The translations under genes and the position numbers were made by a program. Below are positions 25,041 to 33,933 of a stretch of 48,572 nt of DNA, one piece after another; positions within the stretch are counted from its first letter, which is position 1; each line of letters begins with the position of its first letter. This DNA is from Bacteroidota bacterium. GTDB lineage: Bacteria > Bacteroidota > Bacteroidia > UKL13-3. The stretch spans positions 1 to 48,572 of the forward strand of contig JAIXSO010000045.1 of the NCBI GenBank assembly GCA_027484685.1, written 5' to 3'. The notes below the pieces were generated by a model. It had not been told where the DNA came from. It worked only from the letters and a program-made list of their open reading frames with translations, and did no database searches.

Positions 25041-26468
25041 TTGGCAAAATTTAAATTTCATATAATCCTATTTGTTGTAATTAGTTTTTTAAGCTCGTGT
25101 GCTACTTATTACCAAAAACAAGCTGACTTAATGCAAGCAGTTTACAGCGGTAATATTAATAAAGCAGAAAACATAATGAGCGATGCTAAATGGCAAAAAC
25201 CTCAACGAAATATTCTTTTATTTTACCTCAATAAAGGAACTGTGTTATGGATGAATGGAAAAAATGCTGAAAGCAACCAATATTTTTTAAAAGCCGATTT
25301 ATTTGTAGAAGATTATAGAAAAAATTATGCTACAGCAATTGCCAGCACTTTAATAAATCCTAATTACAGCACTTATAATGGCGAAACTTTCGAACAGATT
25401 TTAATTCATTATTATTCCACCATCAATTTTGTGCAATTAGGCGATTTAGATAATGCCTTAGTAGCTTGCAAGCGTATGATTGAAACTAGTCAGCGCATTA
25501 ACGACTTGATGGGTAACAAAAATAAATACAAGCGCGATGCCTTTGCCCATAATTTATTAGGCATGATTTACGATGCACAAGGCGAATACAACAATGCATT
25601 TATTGCTTACCGCAATGCGCTGAATATTTACAAAGAAGATTACAAAGTACAACTAGGAACTGATATTCCTTTACAATTAAAAAAAGATATTTTACGTACC
25701 GCCAAACTGATTAGTTTTAGCGAAGAACTAGCGCAATATGAAGCTGAATTTAACCTAAAAGCTGAACTAATGCCAGAAGGATATGCGCCTTTGGTATTTT
25801 TTTGGAACAATGGTCTTGGACCAGTTAAAGATGAAAACTCCATCAATTTTGCCATTTTACCTTTAGGAAATGGTTATGTAAACTTTGTAAATGTTGATTT
25901 AGGATTGAGTTTTCCTATTTATGTAGGCAGCGATGAAGACAGAAGAAGCCTTTCAAACTTAAACATTGTGCGAGTAGCTTGGCCTAAGTATGTATCGAGA
26001 GTTCCTTTGTACCAAAATGCAGTTTTAAAAGACAGTTTAAATAACCAATTTAAATTAGATGTAGGAGAAGATATCAATGCAATAGCTTATAAAAGCCTAG
26101 AAGATAGGATGTTAAAAGAGATGGGTGAAGCCATTTTACGCTTGGCATTTAAACAAATAGCTATTAATGCTGCTAAAAAAGAAAATGAAGCGGCAGGTGC
26201 TGCATTAAGCATTTTAGGTGCTGCCTCCGAAAAAGCAGATACCAGAAATTGGCAATTATTACCCTATTCCATTAACTATACCCGCGCTTTTCTTCCCATT
26301 GGAAAACAAAATGTAACGCTAGAAACCAATTCAAATTCAGCTACAGAAAAAAATACGTTTTTTGTAAATATGGAAAAAGGAAAAACCAATTTTCAAGCCT
26401 TTCAAACATTACAATTTACTGGTTATGCCGATAAAAATGGCAATCACATTATGATGAATACTTACTAG
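25041..26468 (+). CDS. COG3014-family lipoprotein with TPR-like repeats
   Basis: A 475-residue lipoprotein (signal segment ending FLSSC). Residues 30-230 are helical TPR-like repeats, including FAHNLLGMIYDAQGEYNNAFIAY; a beta-rich domain follows with a basic/aliphatic helix near 380-400. The family sits beside lpoB in many Gram-negatives and is thought to be envelope-associated; its biochemical role is unknown. The TTG at 25041 was chosen because the earlier TTG (24990) lies inside the lpoB terminator; no ATG precedes the signal sequence. Confidence 0.75.
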   Translation: MAKFKFHIILFVVISFLSSCATYYQKQADLMQAVYSGNINKAENIMSDAKWQKPQRNILLFYLNKGTVLWMNGKNAESNQYFLKADLFVEDYRKNYATAIASTLINPNYSTYNGETFEQILIHYYSTINFVQLGDLDNALVACKRMIETSQRINDLMGNKNKYKRDAFAHNLLGMIYDAQGEYNNAFIAYRNALNIYKEDYKVQLGTDIPLQLKKDILRTAKLISFSEELAQYEAEFNLKAELMPEGYAPLVFFWNNGLGPVKDENSINFAILPLGNGYVNFVNVDLGLSFPIYVGSDEDRRSLSNLNIVRVAWPKYVSRVPLYQNAVLKDSLNNQFKLDVGEDINAIAYKSLEDRMLKEMGEAILRLAFKQIAINAAKKENEAAGAALSILGAASEKADTRNWQLLPYSINYTRAFLPIGKQNVTLETNSNSATEKNTFFVNMEKGKTNFQAFQTLQFTGYADKNGNHIMMNTY

Positions 26469-26496
26469 CAAGTATTTAATTTAAAAGCACTACCAA

Positions 26497-28092
26497 TTAC
26501 ACTTCCAATACAATCAAATCATTACTAAATGCATTGGCGTTTTCAAGCACTTTGGTTATTAAATCTTCAAACAGATTGATGTCGTGCATCATTACATTTT
26601 CAATTCGCTCCTGAAAGGTCCCATTAGGAAATACGCGCTCTTTTAATTTTAACAGCTTAGTAATATTGTCTTCTTGCTTTTGTTCGCGGGCTTTTTTATA
26701 GGTTTTAAAATGTGCAATCAATGTTTTTTTAGTTTCTAATTTGTATTGCAACAATTCTTTCCCCGTATTTGGGTCAATGTTTTTTACTTCGTCCATCATT
26801 TGTTGCAATAAAGCATCCACCTGATTAGCATTTTCTATAAAACTTGTAGCCGAATGTTTTTGCAAATATTTATCGGTTAAATCAGCATCAGCCAATAACA
26901 TATCGGCTATGGTTAAGCCCATTTTTTCTATTTTATCTTTGGTTGATTTACCTAACAATAAATAAGAATTGCGCTGCATAATTACCGGAAACGGTGCTTG
27001 ATGTGCATCAAAAACTTGTTGTAATTGCAACCAATATGCTACCTCAGCCGGACCACCAATATAAGCCAAATTAGGCAGTATTAACTCCTGATATACAGGG
27101 CGTAAAACTACATTTGGACTGAATCGTTCTGGATAATTTTCCACTTCAGCTTTTAACTCATCAGCAGTAAAAACTACCGAAGTATCGTTTAATTTAAACT
27201 GATTATTTTCGGCTTTAATTAACCTACGGCCAAATTCAGGATGCAAGTAAAAAAAGTTTACTTCCCTCCCATTTATTTGTAATTTATAGTTTTCGCTTAA
27301 CGCTTTATTGGTTTTTTGTATGGCTTCAAAACTTTTTTGCTCAAAGATATCGCTTACCATTACTGGTTTTAAAAGCGATTTTAAAGCTTTATCATCAGCA
27401 TCAATTATTACCAAACCTTGGTTTTTGAATAATTCATGAACCAATTTTCTGGTTCCAATGCTAAAATTATTGTTGGTTAAAAAACTTTCTTGCAATAATT
27501 GTATCCATTTCTTTGCTTTATCCTTTTCGCCTAAAATTGGAACTATTTGTTCAATTAATGCATCAATTCCTTCATTATCTAAATGTCCAACAGGTTTTGA
27601 ATTACTTTCCTTTTGCCATTTAATTTCTTTACCAAACAAATAAATACTACTGATTTCCTCAAAATCATGGTCTTCGCTTGCCATCCAAAATACAGGCACA
27701 AAATTTTGTTGTGGGTATTTTGCATTTAACTGATTGGCTAAATTAATGATGGTAGCAATTTTGTAAATAAAGTACAAAGGTCCAGTAAACAAAGCCAATT
27801 GATGACCAGTAGTTACAGTAAAAGTATTTGCTTTTTTGAGCAATAAAGTGTTTAAATATGTTACGTCATTTTCACCTAAAGCTATTTCAGCATTTTTATA
27901 TTGCTTCAATAATGCATCTACTAAAATATTTCTGCTTTCTTCTGTAAAATGCTTATTTTTAAGCACTTCTACAAACGAGTCAATATTTGGCTCATATTTA
28001 TAAAAAGGTTTTAAAGCCGCTTTTTGCTCTAAATAATCTTTAGTGATGGCAGGAATAAGGCCAGTATTGGCCATTGGAATATTTGTTGACAT
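26497..28092 (-). CDS. bshC: Bacillithiol biosynthesis cysteine-adding enzyme BshC
   Basis: A 531-residue enzyme expected to add cysteine to GlcN-malate in the last step of bacillithiol synthesis. Diagnostic segments are FTVTTGHQLALFTGPLYFIYK, FVPVFWMASEDHDFEEI and YIGGPAEVAYWLQL, with a coiled-coil region near 410-480. The ATG at 28092 was chosen, although the frame is open to 28140, because the extra codons lie inside an intergenic repeat and family members begin near this point. It follows rimO on the same strand. No bshA or bshB is in the window. Confidence 0.95.
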   Translation of the reverse strand: MSTNIPMANTGLIPAITKDYLEQKAALKPFYKYEPNIDSFVEVLKNKHFTEESRNILVDALLKQYKNAEIALGENDVTYLNTLLLKKANTFTVTTGHQLALFTGPLYFIYKIATIINLANQLNAKYPQQNFVPVFWMASEDHDFEEISSIYLFGKEIKWQKESNSKPVGHLDNEGIDALIEQIVPILGEKDKAKKWIQLLQESFLTNNNFSIGTRKLVHELFKNQGLVIIDADDKALKSLLKPVMVSDIFEQKSFEAIQKTNKALSENYKLQINGREVNFFYLHPEFGRRLIKAENNQFKLNDTSVVFTADELKAEVENYPERFSPNVVLRPVYQELILPNLAYIGGPAEVAYWLQLQQVFDAHQAPFPVIMQRNSYLLLGKSTKDKIEKMGLTIADMLLADADLTDKYLQKHSATSFIENANQVDALLQQMMDEVKNIDPNTGKELLQYKLETKKTLIAHFKTYKKAREQKQEDNITKLLKLKERVFPNGTFQERIENVMMHDINLFEDLITKVLENANAFSNDLIVLEV

Positions 28093-28105
28093 TGATGTTT
28101 TTTGT

Positions 28106-28191
28106 CCCGCAGATTTCGCAGAAAAACGCTGATTAAACAAATAAAACTGAAAGTATTCAGTGAGTCTGCGTAAATCTGTGTAATCTGCGGG
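28106..28191. repeat. Palindromic CAGATT-type intergenic element between rimO and bshC
   Basis: CCCGCAGATTTCGCAGAA (28106-28123) faces its inverted counterpart ending AATCTGCGGG (28182-28191). Each arm is itself built of roughly 9-base units containing CGCAGATT or CACAGATT. It fills the 107-base gap and could form a cruciform or RNA hairpin between the two genes. Related pieces occur at 29522, 31351, 39008, 39949 and 40089. Confidence 0.8.
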
Positions 28192-28199
28192 AAATATTT

Positions 28200-29510
28200 T
28201 TAAACTATTTTCCCGTAAAGATCAAAATCTTCGGCACTTTCAATTTGTACATTGGCAAAATCACCAATTTTAGCATAGTATTTTTTAGCATCAACCAACA
28301 CTTCATTGTCTACCTCAGGGCTATCAAATTCAGTTCTGCCCACCCACATGCCGTTTTCTTTTCTATCAAACAGTACTTTGTAAGTATTGCCAATTTTTTG
28401 TTGGTTTATTTTTGCCGAAATACCTTGTTGAATTTCCATTACAATGGCAGCGCGTTCTTCTTTCACTTCTTGAGGTACATCGTCAACCATGGTTCCTGCA
28501 TGTGTTCCATCTTCGTGGCTATAAGTAAAAATACCTAACCTATCAAATTGATTATGCTCTACAAATTTGCATAAATCTTTAAAATCTTGTTCAGTTTCGC
28601 CCGGATGTCCTGCAATTAAAGTAGTTCTTATGGCTATTCCTGGAACTTTTTCTCTAATAGAGTCAACCACTTCTTGAGTGCGTTTGCTTGTAATTCCTCT
28701 ACGCATAATTTTCAGCATATTATCGCTGGTATGCTGCAAAGGAATATCAATATATTTACAAATGTTGCTGCGTTCAGCCATTACATCCAAGGCGTCCATA
28801 GGAAACTGACTAGGATAAGCATAATGTAAACGTAACCACTCTAACCCATCCACATCTGATAATCTGCGCATTAAATCGGCTAATTTACGGTCACCATAAA
28901 GGTCTAAACCGTAATAGGTGCTGTCTTGCGCAATCATTAATATTTCTTTGGTTCCGTTTTTTACCAAATTCTTAACTTCAGTTTCTAATTGCTCAAAGCT
29001 TTTAGAAACGTGTTTGCCTCGCATAATTGGAATGGCGCAAAACGAACATGGCCTATCGCAACCTTCAGAAATTTTTAAATAAGCATAATGACTTGGAGTG
29101 GTTAGCAAACGTTCACCAATAAGCTCGTGTTTGTAATCGGCACCTAAGGTTTTAAGTAATTGAGGTAAATGTAAAGTACCAAAATACTCATCTACATCAG
29201 TAATTTCTTTTTCTAAATCGGGTTTATAACGTTGGCTCAAACAGCCTGTAACATATAGTTTATCAATCTCTCCGGCTTGTTTAGCCTCGGCATAACGCAA
29301 AATAGTATCAATACTTTCTTGTTTGGCATTATCAATAAATCCACAAGTATTAATTACAATAATATTTGCATCATCCTTGGTAGATTCATGGGTAACATCC
29401 ATGTCGTTAGCCTTTAATTGGCTGTATAACACTTCGCTGTCCACAATATTTTTGCTACAACCAAGTGTAATTATATTTATCTTATCTTGTTTTTTAGTTT
29501 TTGTCTTCAT
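28200..29510 (-). CDS. rimO: Ribosomal protein S12 methylthiotransferase RimO
   Basis: A 436-residue radical-SAM methylthiotransferase that modifies the conserved Asp of ribosomal protein S12. The N-terminal UPF0004 domain has TLGCSKN (Cys18), NTCGF and VTGCLSQRY cysteines for the auxiliary cluster. The radical-SAM motif CDRPCSFC is near residues 150-157, and a TRAM domain closes the C-terminus (about 370-436). Length is normal. It is followed 11 bases later by the palindromic element and then bshC. Confidence 0.96.
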   Translation of the reverse strand: MKTKTKKQDKINIITLGCSKNIVDSEVLYSQLKANDMDVTHESTKDDANIIVINTCGFIDNAKQESIDTILRYAEAKQAGEIDKLYVTGCLSQRYKPDLEKEITDVDEYFGTLHLPQLLKTLGADYKHELIGERLLTTPSHYAYLKISEGCDRPCSFCAIPIMRGKHVSKSFEQLETEVKNLVKNGTKEILMIAQDSTYYGLDLYGDRKLADLMRRLSDVDGLEWLRLHYAYPSQFPMDALDVMAERSNICKYIDIPLQHTSDNMLKIMRRGITSKRTQEVVDSIREKVPGIAIRTTLIAGHPGETEQDFKDLCKFVEHNQFDRLGIFTYSHEDGTHAGTMVDDVPQEVKEERAAIVMEIQQGISAKINQQKIGNTYKVLFDRKENGMWVGRTEFDSPEVDNEVLVDAKKYYAKIGDFANVQIESAEDFDLYGKIV

Positions 29511-29521
29511 GTTTGATTTTC

Positions 29522-29540
29522 GCCACAGATTTCATTGATT
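29522..29540. repeat. CAGATT-type repeat arm, left of the ATPase/DUF4276 pair
   Basis: GCCACAGATT (29522-29531) is an exact inverted match to AATCTGTGGC at 31354-31363. The arm occupies the gap between the rimO start and the DUF4276 stop. Confidence 0.65.
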
Positions 29541-30164
29541 TTACTTTTCTATTTCTTTGCAAAACTCGTTAAAATAACTACATTTTTCTCTAATTTTATT
29601 TATTCCTATTTTACTTACTAGTGTTATTCCATCAATTGTTTTGGTAAATTCAGGAAACAAAGTAATCAATCTTTTAGATGGAGCAGTTTCTGTTGAATCG
29701 TTAATTAGTTCTGGATTATTATTAGCTTTATTCAAAATAATTTCCAATTCTTTCCCCTTTTCTAAACTGAAATGATTTACCAATTCTTCAGTATCAGAAA
29801 ATAAGATAGCCTCAAATTCATGTACTTGTATATAAAAGTAAAAATTCTCCGCTTGAATCTCTTTCGAAAATTTATTTCTTATAAATTCAATCTTTTCACT
29901 CAAAGTAAATTTTGAGTGCATCCCTTCTTTAAAAGTTGGGTGCAGTCCATAATAATCATAAACAAGAATAACTTTATCAAAATGGCTAAAAGATTTTATT
30001 TTATGATTTACCTCCTTAACAGTTTTGTATAACGAATGATAACCACCTTGAAGTAATATAGATGCAGTAAGAAAATAATTAGGTTGTTTAAAATATTTTA
30101 TCAACTCATCCTCGCAGAATAATTTTTCAGTTTTACCTTCTACTAAAAATAGTATCTGTTTCAT
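29541..30164 (-). CDS. DUF4276 (Toprim-like) protein, partner of the ATPase
   Basis: A 207-residue protein with the DUF4276 signature: LVEGKTEKLF (7-16), an acidic VYDYYGL strand and YIQVHEFEAILFSD near residue 110. The glutamate and Asp-x-Asp-like positions resemble Toprim nucleases. It overlaps the upstream ATPase gene by 4 bases. ATPase plus Toprim/DUF4276 pairs recall OLD-, PARIS- and AbiL-type anti-phage modules, in which the ATPase senses and the partner is the toxic nuclease. That role is inferred here. Confidence 0.85.
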   Translation of the reverse strand: MKQILFLVEGKTEKLFCEDELIKYFKQPNYFLTASILLQGGYHSLYKTVKEVNHKIKSFSHFDKVILVYDYYGLHPTFKEGMHSKFTLSEKIEFIRNKFSKEIQAENFYFYIQVHEFEAILFSDTEELVNHFSLEKGKELEIILNKANNNPELINDSTETAPSKRLITLFPEFTKTIDGITLVSKIGINKIREKCSYFNEFCKEIEK

Positions 30165-31315
30165 TTTATTGACTTTGGGGGTTGAAAAGCAAAACCAAAA
30201 TTTCCAGCTTCAAATAGTTGTCCAGTTTTATAATCTTCGAGCCATTCCTCATACTTTTCATCATTTGGTCTAGTAAAAATAGTTTCTCCTATTTCGTAGC
30301 CATATGGATTACTGCGAGTTATTTTTTCCGCTATAATCAAATCATTTGGTTTAAAATTATTAATCAATTCAACAGATTGGGTGGCAATAATTACTTGCTT
30401 ATGAATAGACGCTTTATGAATTAATTCAGCTAGAACATGAATTGCATATGGATGTAAACCAATTTCGGGCTCATCAATTATTATTACATCTGGATTTCCT
30501 GATACATTAAATTCATCAATTGATGGCATTAATAAAATTGTAGTAAGTACAATAAACCTCTTCGTTCCATTCGATAATTGAGAAGGGTCAAATCCTTTCT
30601 CAAAACCTTCTTCATGCCATACAATATCCAACAAATCCTTTCCATTTTCTGAACTTATGAACTCAAGTTGCTTAAATGTAGGAAATACAAGTTTCAAAAC
30701 AGAAATAATATTTTCAAAATTACTTTTGAACTTTATACTCATTTGATGCAAATAGGGCCATAAATTGGAAATATCGTCATATAACAAATATAATCCCTTC
30801 TTTTCTTGTGCCTTTGAAATTTCTTTTTCATTGTAATAATACATTTGAAAAGATTTCATCATACTCAAAGCTCTTGAATAATCTTTTATGTCATTATAAT
30901 TTGACGAAGAATTAAAAAAACCTTTAAAACCAGAATAATTTTGATTTGGAATTACTTTGTGAGAAATATCTAATTCTTTATTAGTAAAATCATTACTAAC
31001 AGTCTCTTTTTCTACAATAAATTTATTATAGTTATTTTTTAATAATTTTATTGAATATTTTGTGTCATCTCCAAAAACATCAATATTTAAATTATTAGCT
31101 TGGTTTTTAAATAATACCTTATCAATTCCATTCTGAAAGAAAAAGTATTTTTCCAAAGATTTATTAAAGTCTGAAATAGATTTTAAAAATTCAAACAAAC
31201 TTAAAAAGTTACTTTTACCAGCACCATTTTGACCAACTAAAATATTTATTGGTTTAAGCTCAATAGTCTGATTTTTAATGCTTTTAAAGTTTTCTATATG
31301 AATTTTTTTTATCAT
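30161..31315 (-). CDS. AAA/ABC-type ATPase (SMC-like AAA_21) of a putative defence pair
   Basis: A 384-residue ATPase. It opens IHIENFKSIKNQTIEL, with Walker A GQNGAGKSN at 29-37, a signature-like SQLSNGTKRF near residue 245, Walker B VIIIDEPEIGLHP near 280 and an H-loop-type ATQSVELIN near 315. This is the OLD/RecF-like ATPase type found in many two-gene defence systems. It overlaps the DUF4276 gene by 4 bases. The pair interrupts a housekeeping run (ftsY, rimO, bshC), is more AT-rich, and is flanked by inverted repeat arms. Confidence 0.88.
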   Translation of the reverse strand: MIKKIHIENFKSIKNQTIELKPINILVGQNGAGKSNFLSLFEFLKSISDFNKSLEKYFFFQNGIDKVLFKNQANNLNIDVFGDDTKYSIKLLKNNYNKFIVEKETVSNDFTNKELDISHKVIPNQNYSGFKGFFNSSSNYNDIKDYSRALSMMKSFQMYYYNEKEISKAQEKKGLYLLYDDISNLWPYLHQMSIKFKSNFENIISVLKLVFPTFKQLEFISSENGKDLLDIVWHEEGFEKGFDPSQLSNGTKRFIVLTTILLMPSIDEFNVSGNPDVIIIDEPEIGLHPYAIHVLAELIHKASIHKQVIIATQSVELINNFKPNDLIIAEKITRSNPYGYEIGETIFTRPNDEKYEEWLEDYKTGQLFEAGNFGFAFQPPKSIK

Positions 31316-31350
31316 TCAATTACAATATATATTTATCTTATATTTTCTAT

Positions 31351-31366
31351 GTTAATCTGTGGCAAC
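31351..31366. repeat. CAGATT-type repeat arm, right of the ATPase/DUF4276 pair
   Basis: AATCTGTGGC (31354-31363) is the inverted counterpart of the arm at 29522-29531. It lies between the ftsY stop and the ATPase start. Confidence 0.65.
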
Positions 31367-31379
31367 TGTATTTTGATAG

Positions 31380-32330
31380 CTAATTAAACAACGAATCTAC
31401 AAATTCAACTTTATTGAAAACTTGTAAATCATCAATTCCCTCGCCTACGCCAATATATTTTACTGGAATTTTAAATTGATCGGCAATGCCAATTACCACA
31501 CCACCTTTTGCTGTTCCATCTAATTTTGTTAATGCCAACGCATTAACTTCAGTAGCAGCTGTAAACTGTTTGGCTTGTTCAAAAGCATTTTGCCCTGTAC
31601 TTGCATCCAAAACCAATAAAACTTCATGTGGAGTTCCTTCTTGCACTTTGCTCATTACACGTTTAATCTTTGAAAGTTCATCCATTAAACCAATTTTATT
31701 ATGCAAACGCCCTGCTGTATCTATAATACAAACATCAGCATCATTGTCCTTGGCATATTGCACCGCATCAAAAGCTACAGAAGCTGGATCTGTATTCATT
31801 CCGTGGCTAACCACATGAACGCCATTTCTAGTTCCCCAAATTTTTAATTGCTCTACAGCCGCAGCTCTAAAAGTATCTCCCGCACCCAAAACTACCTTTT
31901 TGCCAGCTTTTTTAAACTGATTGGCCAACTTACCAATGGTGGTAGTTTTACCCACGCCATTTACACCAACTACCATAATTACATAAGGCTTTTGTCCTGG
32001 TAAATTTTCAAAACTGCTTAAATTTTCGTTTTTATTTTCATCTAGCAATAAAGCAATTTCTTGCTTTAACATGGCATTTAACTCAGAAGTGCCAACATAT
32101 TTATCTTTAGCCACTCGAGCTTGTAAGCGGTCAATAATTTTCAGTGTGGTGTGAATACCCACATCAGAGCTAACCAAAATTTCTTCTAGTTGGTCTAAAA
32201 AATCATCATCAACCGATGATTTACCAGCAATGGCTTTGCTAATTTTATCAAATAAACTCGTCTTGGTTTTTTCTAAACCTTGATCAAGCTTTTCTTTTTT
32301 TTCTTTACTGAAAAAGTTGAAAATTCCCAT
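31380..32330 (-). CDS. ftsY: Signal recognition particle receptor FtsY
   Basis: A 316-residue SRP GTPase that docks SRP-ribosome complexes at the membrane. It has a helical N domain (to about 105) and a G domain with GVNGVGKTTTIGKLA, DTFRAAAVEQL, DTAGRLHNK and TKLDGTAKGG. The acidic A domain is almost absent, as in other Bacteroidota. It is separated from the upstream DUF4295/ribosomal genes by a strong terminator. Confidence 0.97.
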   Translation of the reverse strand: MGIFNFFSKEKKEKLDQGLEKTKTSLFDKISKAIAGKSSVDDDFLDQLEEILVSSDVGIHTTLKIIDRLQARVAKDKYVGTSELNAMLKQEIALLLDENKNENLSSFENLPGQKPYVIMVVGVNGVGKTTTIGKLANQFKKAGKKVVLGAGDTFRAAAVEQLKIWGTRNGVHVVSHGMNTDPASVAFDAVQYAKDNDADVCIIDTAGRLHNKIGLMDELSKIKRVMSKVQEGTPHEVLLVLDASTGQNAFEQAKQFTAATEVNALALTKLDGTAKGGVVIGIADQFKIPVKYIGVGEGIDDLQVFNKVEFVDSLFN

Positions 32331-32411
32331 GGTAATTTATTTTGATAGTATTATTTGATTGGCTTTGAAAACAAATAATACTTGGGGTAAAATCTAATTT
32401 TCAAAAACACA

Positions 32412-32443
32412 AAAAGCATTCTGAATAATTTCAGAATGCTTTT
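32412..32443 (-). terminator. Intrinsic terminator of the rpmB-rpmG-DUF4295 operon
   Basis: A 14-base-pair perfect stem (32412-32425 with 32430-32443), 4-base loop and flanking A/T runs, 25 bases after the DUF4295 stop. Confidence 0.85.
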
Positions 32444-32467
32444 CATTATATTAATTAAAAAATGAAA

Positions 32468-32617
32468 TTATGCTTTAAAGGCAGCCTTAACATTTTCGTT
32501 AGGTACAATTTCAGTTTTAAAAGAGTAAGCTCCTTTTTTGTTTTTTACTGCACGGTAAACTTTAGCGTAATCTTTACCAGATCCTGTTTTTAACGTTGCA
32601 ACTACTTTCTTTGCCAT
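32468..32617 (-). CDS. DUF4295 small protein linked to ribosomal genes
   Basis: A 49-residue basic protein (MAKKVVATLKTGSGKDYAKV at the start, VKAAFKA at the end). DUF4295 proteins are found in Bacteroidota directly after rpmB-rpmG, exactly as here, and are suspected ribosome-associated factors; the function is not established. It lies 30 bases downstream of rpmG and is followed by the operon terminator. Confidence 0.9.
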   Translation of the reverse strand: MAKKVVATLKTGSGKDYAKVYRAVKNKKGAYSFKTEIVPNENVKAAFKA

Positions 32618-32647
32618 AGTTTAAATTCCTTTATATTTAAGGGTTAA

Positions 32648-32830
32648 TTACTTAATTTCTTTGTGTACAGTTTTACGCTTTAAAATTGGATTGTATTTTT
32701 TCAATTCTAAACGCTCAGTTGTATTTTTTTTGTTTTTAGTTGTGATATAACGGCTAGTTCCTGGCATGCCTGAGTTTTTATGTTCAGTACATTCCATTAT
32801 CACTTGAATTCTGTTACCTTTTTTTGCCAT
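32648..32830 (-). CDS. rpmG: 50S ribosomal protein L33
   Basis: A 60-residue protein containing [15 protein letters not shown] and [12 protein letters not shown], standard for L33. Only one cysteine is present (in MECTEH), so this is the zinc-free form rather than the four-cysteine form. It lies between rpmB and the DUF4295 gene. Confidence 0.97.
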   Translation of the reverse strand: MAKKGNRIQVIMECTEHKNSGMPGTSRYITTKNKKNTTERLELKKYNPILKRKTVHKEIK

Positions 32831-32847
32831 TGCTTGAATCTCCTAAA

Positions 32848-33078
32848 TTAAATTTTGCCGTTTTTAACAAAATCGTTTAACACTTTCGAAATTCCTTTTT
32901 TAGAAATAGTTTTAATGGCTTTTGTGCTTACACGCAAAGTAATCCATTGACCTTCTTCAGGAATATAAAATTTTTTATCTTGTAAATTTGGATAAAAACG
33001 TCTTTTGGTTTTTGTATTCGAATGCGAAACGTTATTACCTTTCAATGCTTTTTTACCAGTTAAATCACAAACTCTCAT
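32848..33078 (-). CDS. rpmB: 50S ribosomal protein L28
   Basis: A 76-residue protein with MRVCDLTGKKALKGNNVSHS and NTKTKRRFYPNLQ, typical of L28. It is the first gene of the three-gene operon with rpmG and DUF4295 and has a predicted promoter just upstream. Confidence 0.97.
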   Translation of the reverse strand: MRVCDLTGKKALKGNNVSHSNTKTKRRFYPNLQDKKFYIPEEGQWITLRVSTKAIKTISKKGISKVLNDFVKNGKI

Positions 33079-33102
33079 CGCTTTTTTCTTTTATAAGGGC
33101 TG

Positions 33103-33132
33103 CAAATATCTGATTTTTATTTTTAAATACAA
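33103..33132 (-). promoter_or_regulatory. Predicted rpmB operon promoter
   Basis: On the minus strand, TTG (33132-33130), a 19-base spacer and GATATTTG (33110-33103), one mismatch from TAnnTTTG. The implied transcript start is about 18 bases before the ATG. Confidence 0.45.
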
Positions 33133-33277
33133 GCATTAATGAAAAAAAACTTTAAAAAAGTTTTTATCACCCACATTTGCACAGAATTTTTAGCCGTGGT
33201 TGAACTGCAATAGTACAAAAACTATAAATATTATCATACTTTAAAATTTACTATTTCATTTTTTATACTTTCGCACT

Positions 33278-33931
33278 ATGATTAAATGGTGGAAAATAGC
33301 CGGTTTTATTTTAGTACTCTATTCTATTATACAGGGTTTATTTGGTGCAGTTCCTAATTTACCCATTTTAGAAAACAGTATTCGTAATTTGTATTTTCAT
33401 GTGCCTATGTGGTTTACCATGATAAGTTTGTTATTGTTTTCGTTTGTCAAATCAATTCAAACTTTAAATAATAAAAACACCGTAAATTTAAATTACGATT
33501 CTGATGCTGAAGTATTTGCTAATACAGCCATGTTTTTTGGAATAGCTGGTTTATGTACCGGAATGATTTGGGCCAAAAACACTTGGGGCGCTTATTGGAC
33601 CAACGACCCTAAATTAAATGCTGCAGCTGTAGCCATGCTTTTATATGCTGCTTACTTTGTTTTACGCAGTAGCATTGTAGATGAAGAAAAACGTGCTCGC
33701 ATTTCGGCTGTATTCAATATTTTTTGTTTCCCAATTTACGTAGTTTTGGTATTTATTTTACCTCGCTTAACTGACTCATTGCACCCCGGAAATGGTGGAA
33801 ATCCAGGTTTTAACTCATACGATTTAGATAGTCGCCTACGCATGGTATTTTACCCTGCCGTAATGGGTTGGATTTTAATTGGATTTTGGATAGCCGATAT
33901 TGGCAAAAGAACTAAAAAATTAAGTAACTAA
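33278..33931 (+). CDS. ccmC: Cytochrome c maturation membrane protein CcmC/CcsA family
   Basis: A 217-residue protein with six membrane segments and the tryptophan-rich WWD-type loop in TGMIWAKNTWGAYWTNDPKL (about 97-116), which binds haem for delivery to CcmE. Conserved histidines occur at HVPMW and in the SLHPGNGG loop. It is followed by ccmD-like and ccmE genes, giving the usual order. A near-consensus box TACTTTCG (33266-33273) ends 4 bases before the ATG, so the leader would be very short. Confidence 0.93.
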   Translation: MIKWWKIAGFILVLYSIIQGLFGAVPNLPILENSIRNLYFHVPMWFTMISLLLFSFVKSIQTLNNKNTVNLNYDSDAEVFANTAMFFGIAGLCTGMIWAKNTWGAYWTNDPKLNAAAVAMLLYAAYFVLRSSIVDEEKRARISAVFNIFCFPIYVVLVFILPRLTDSLHPGNGGNPGFNSYDLDSRLRMVFYPAVMGWILIGFWIADIGKRTKKLSN

Positions 33932-33933
33932 AC

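Noticed and set aside
28093-28140. Extended bshC start at 28140
   Set aside because: The extra 16 codons are inside the palindromic element at 28106-28191 and do not resemble BshC N-termini.
33079-33277. Riboswitch or leader RNA upstream of rpmB or ccmC
   Set aside because: The 199-base divergent gap is AT-rich with only promoter-like boxes; no conserved riboswitch core or strong stem is visible.
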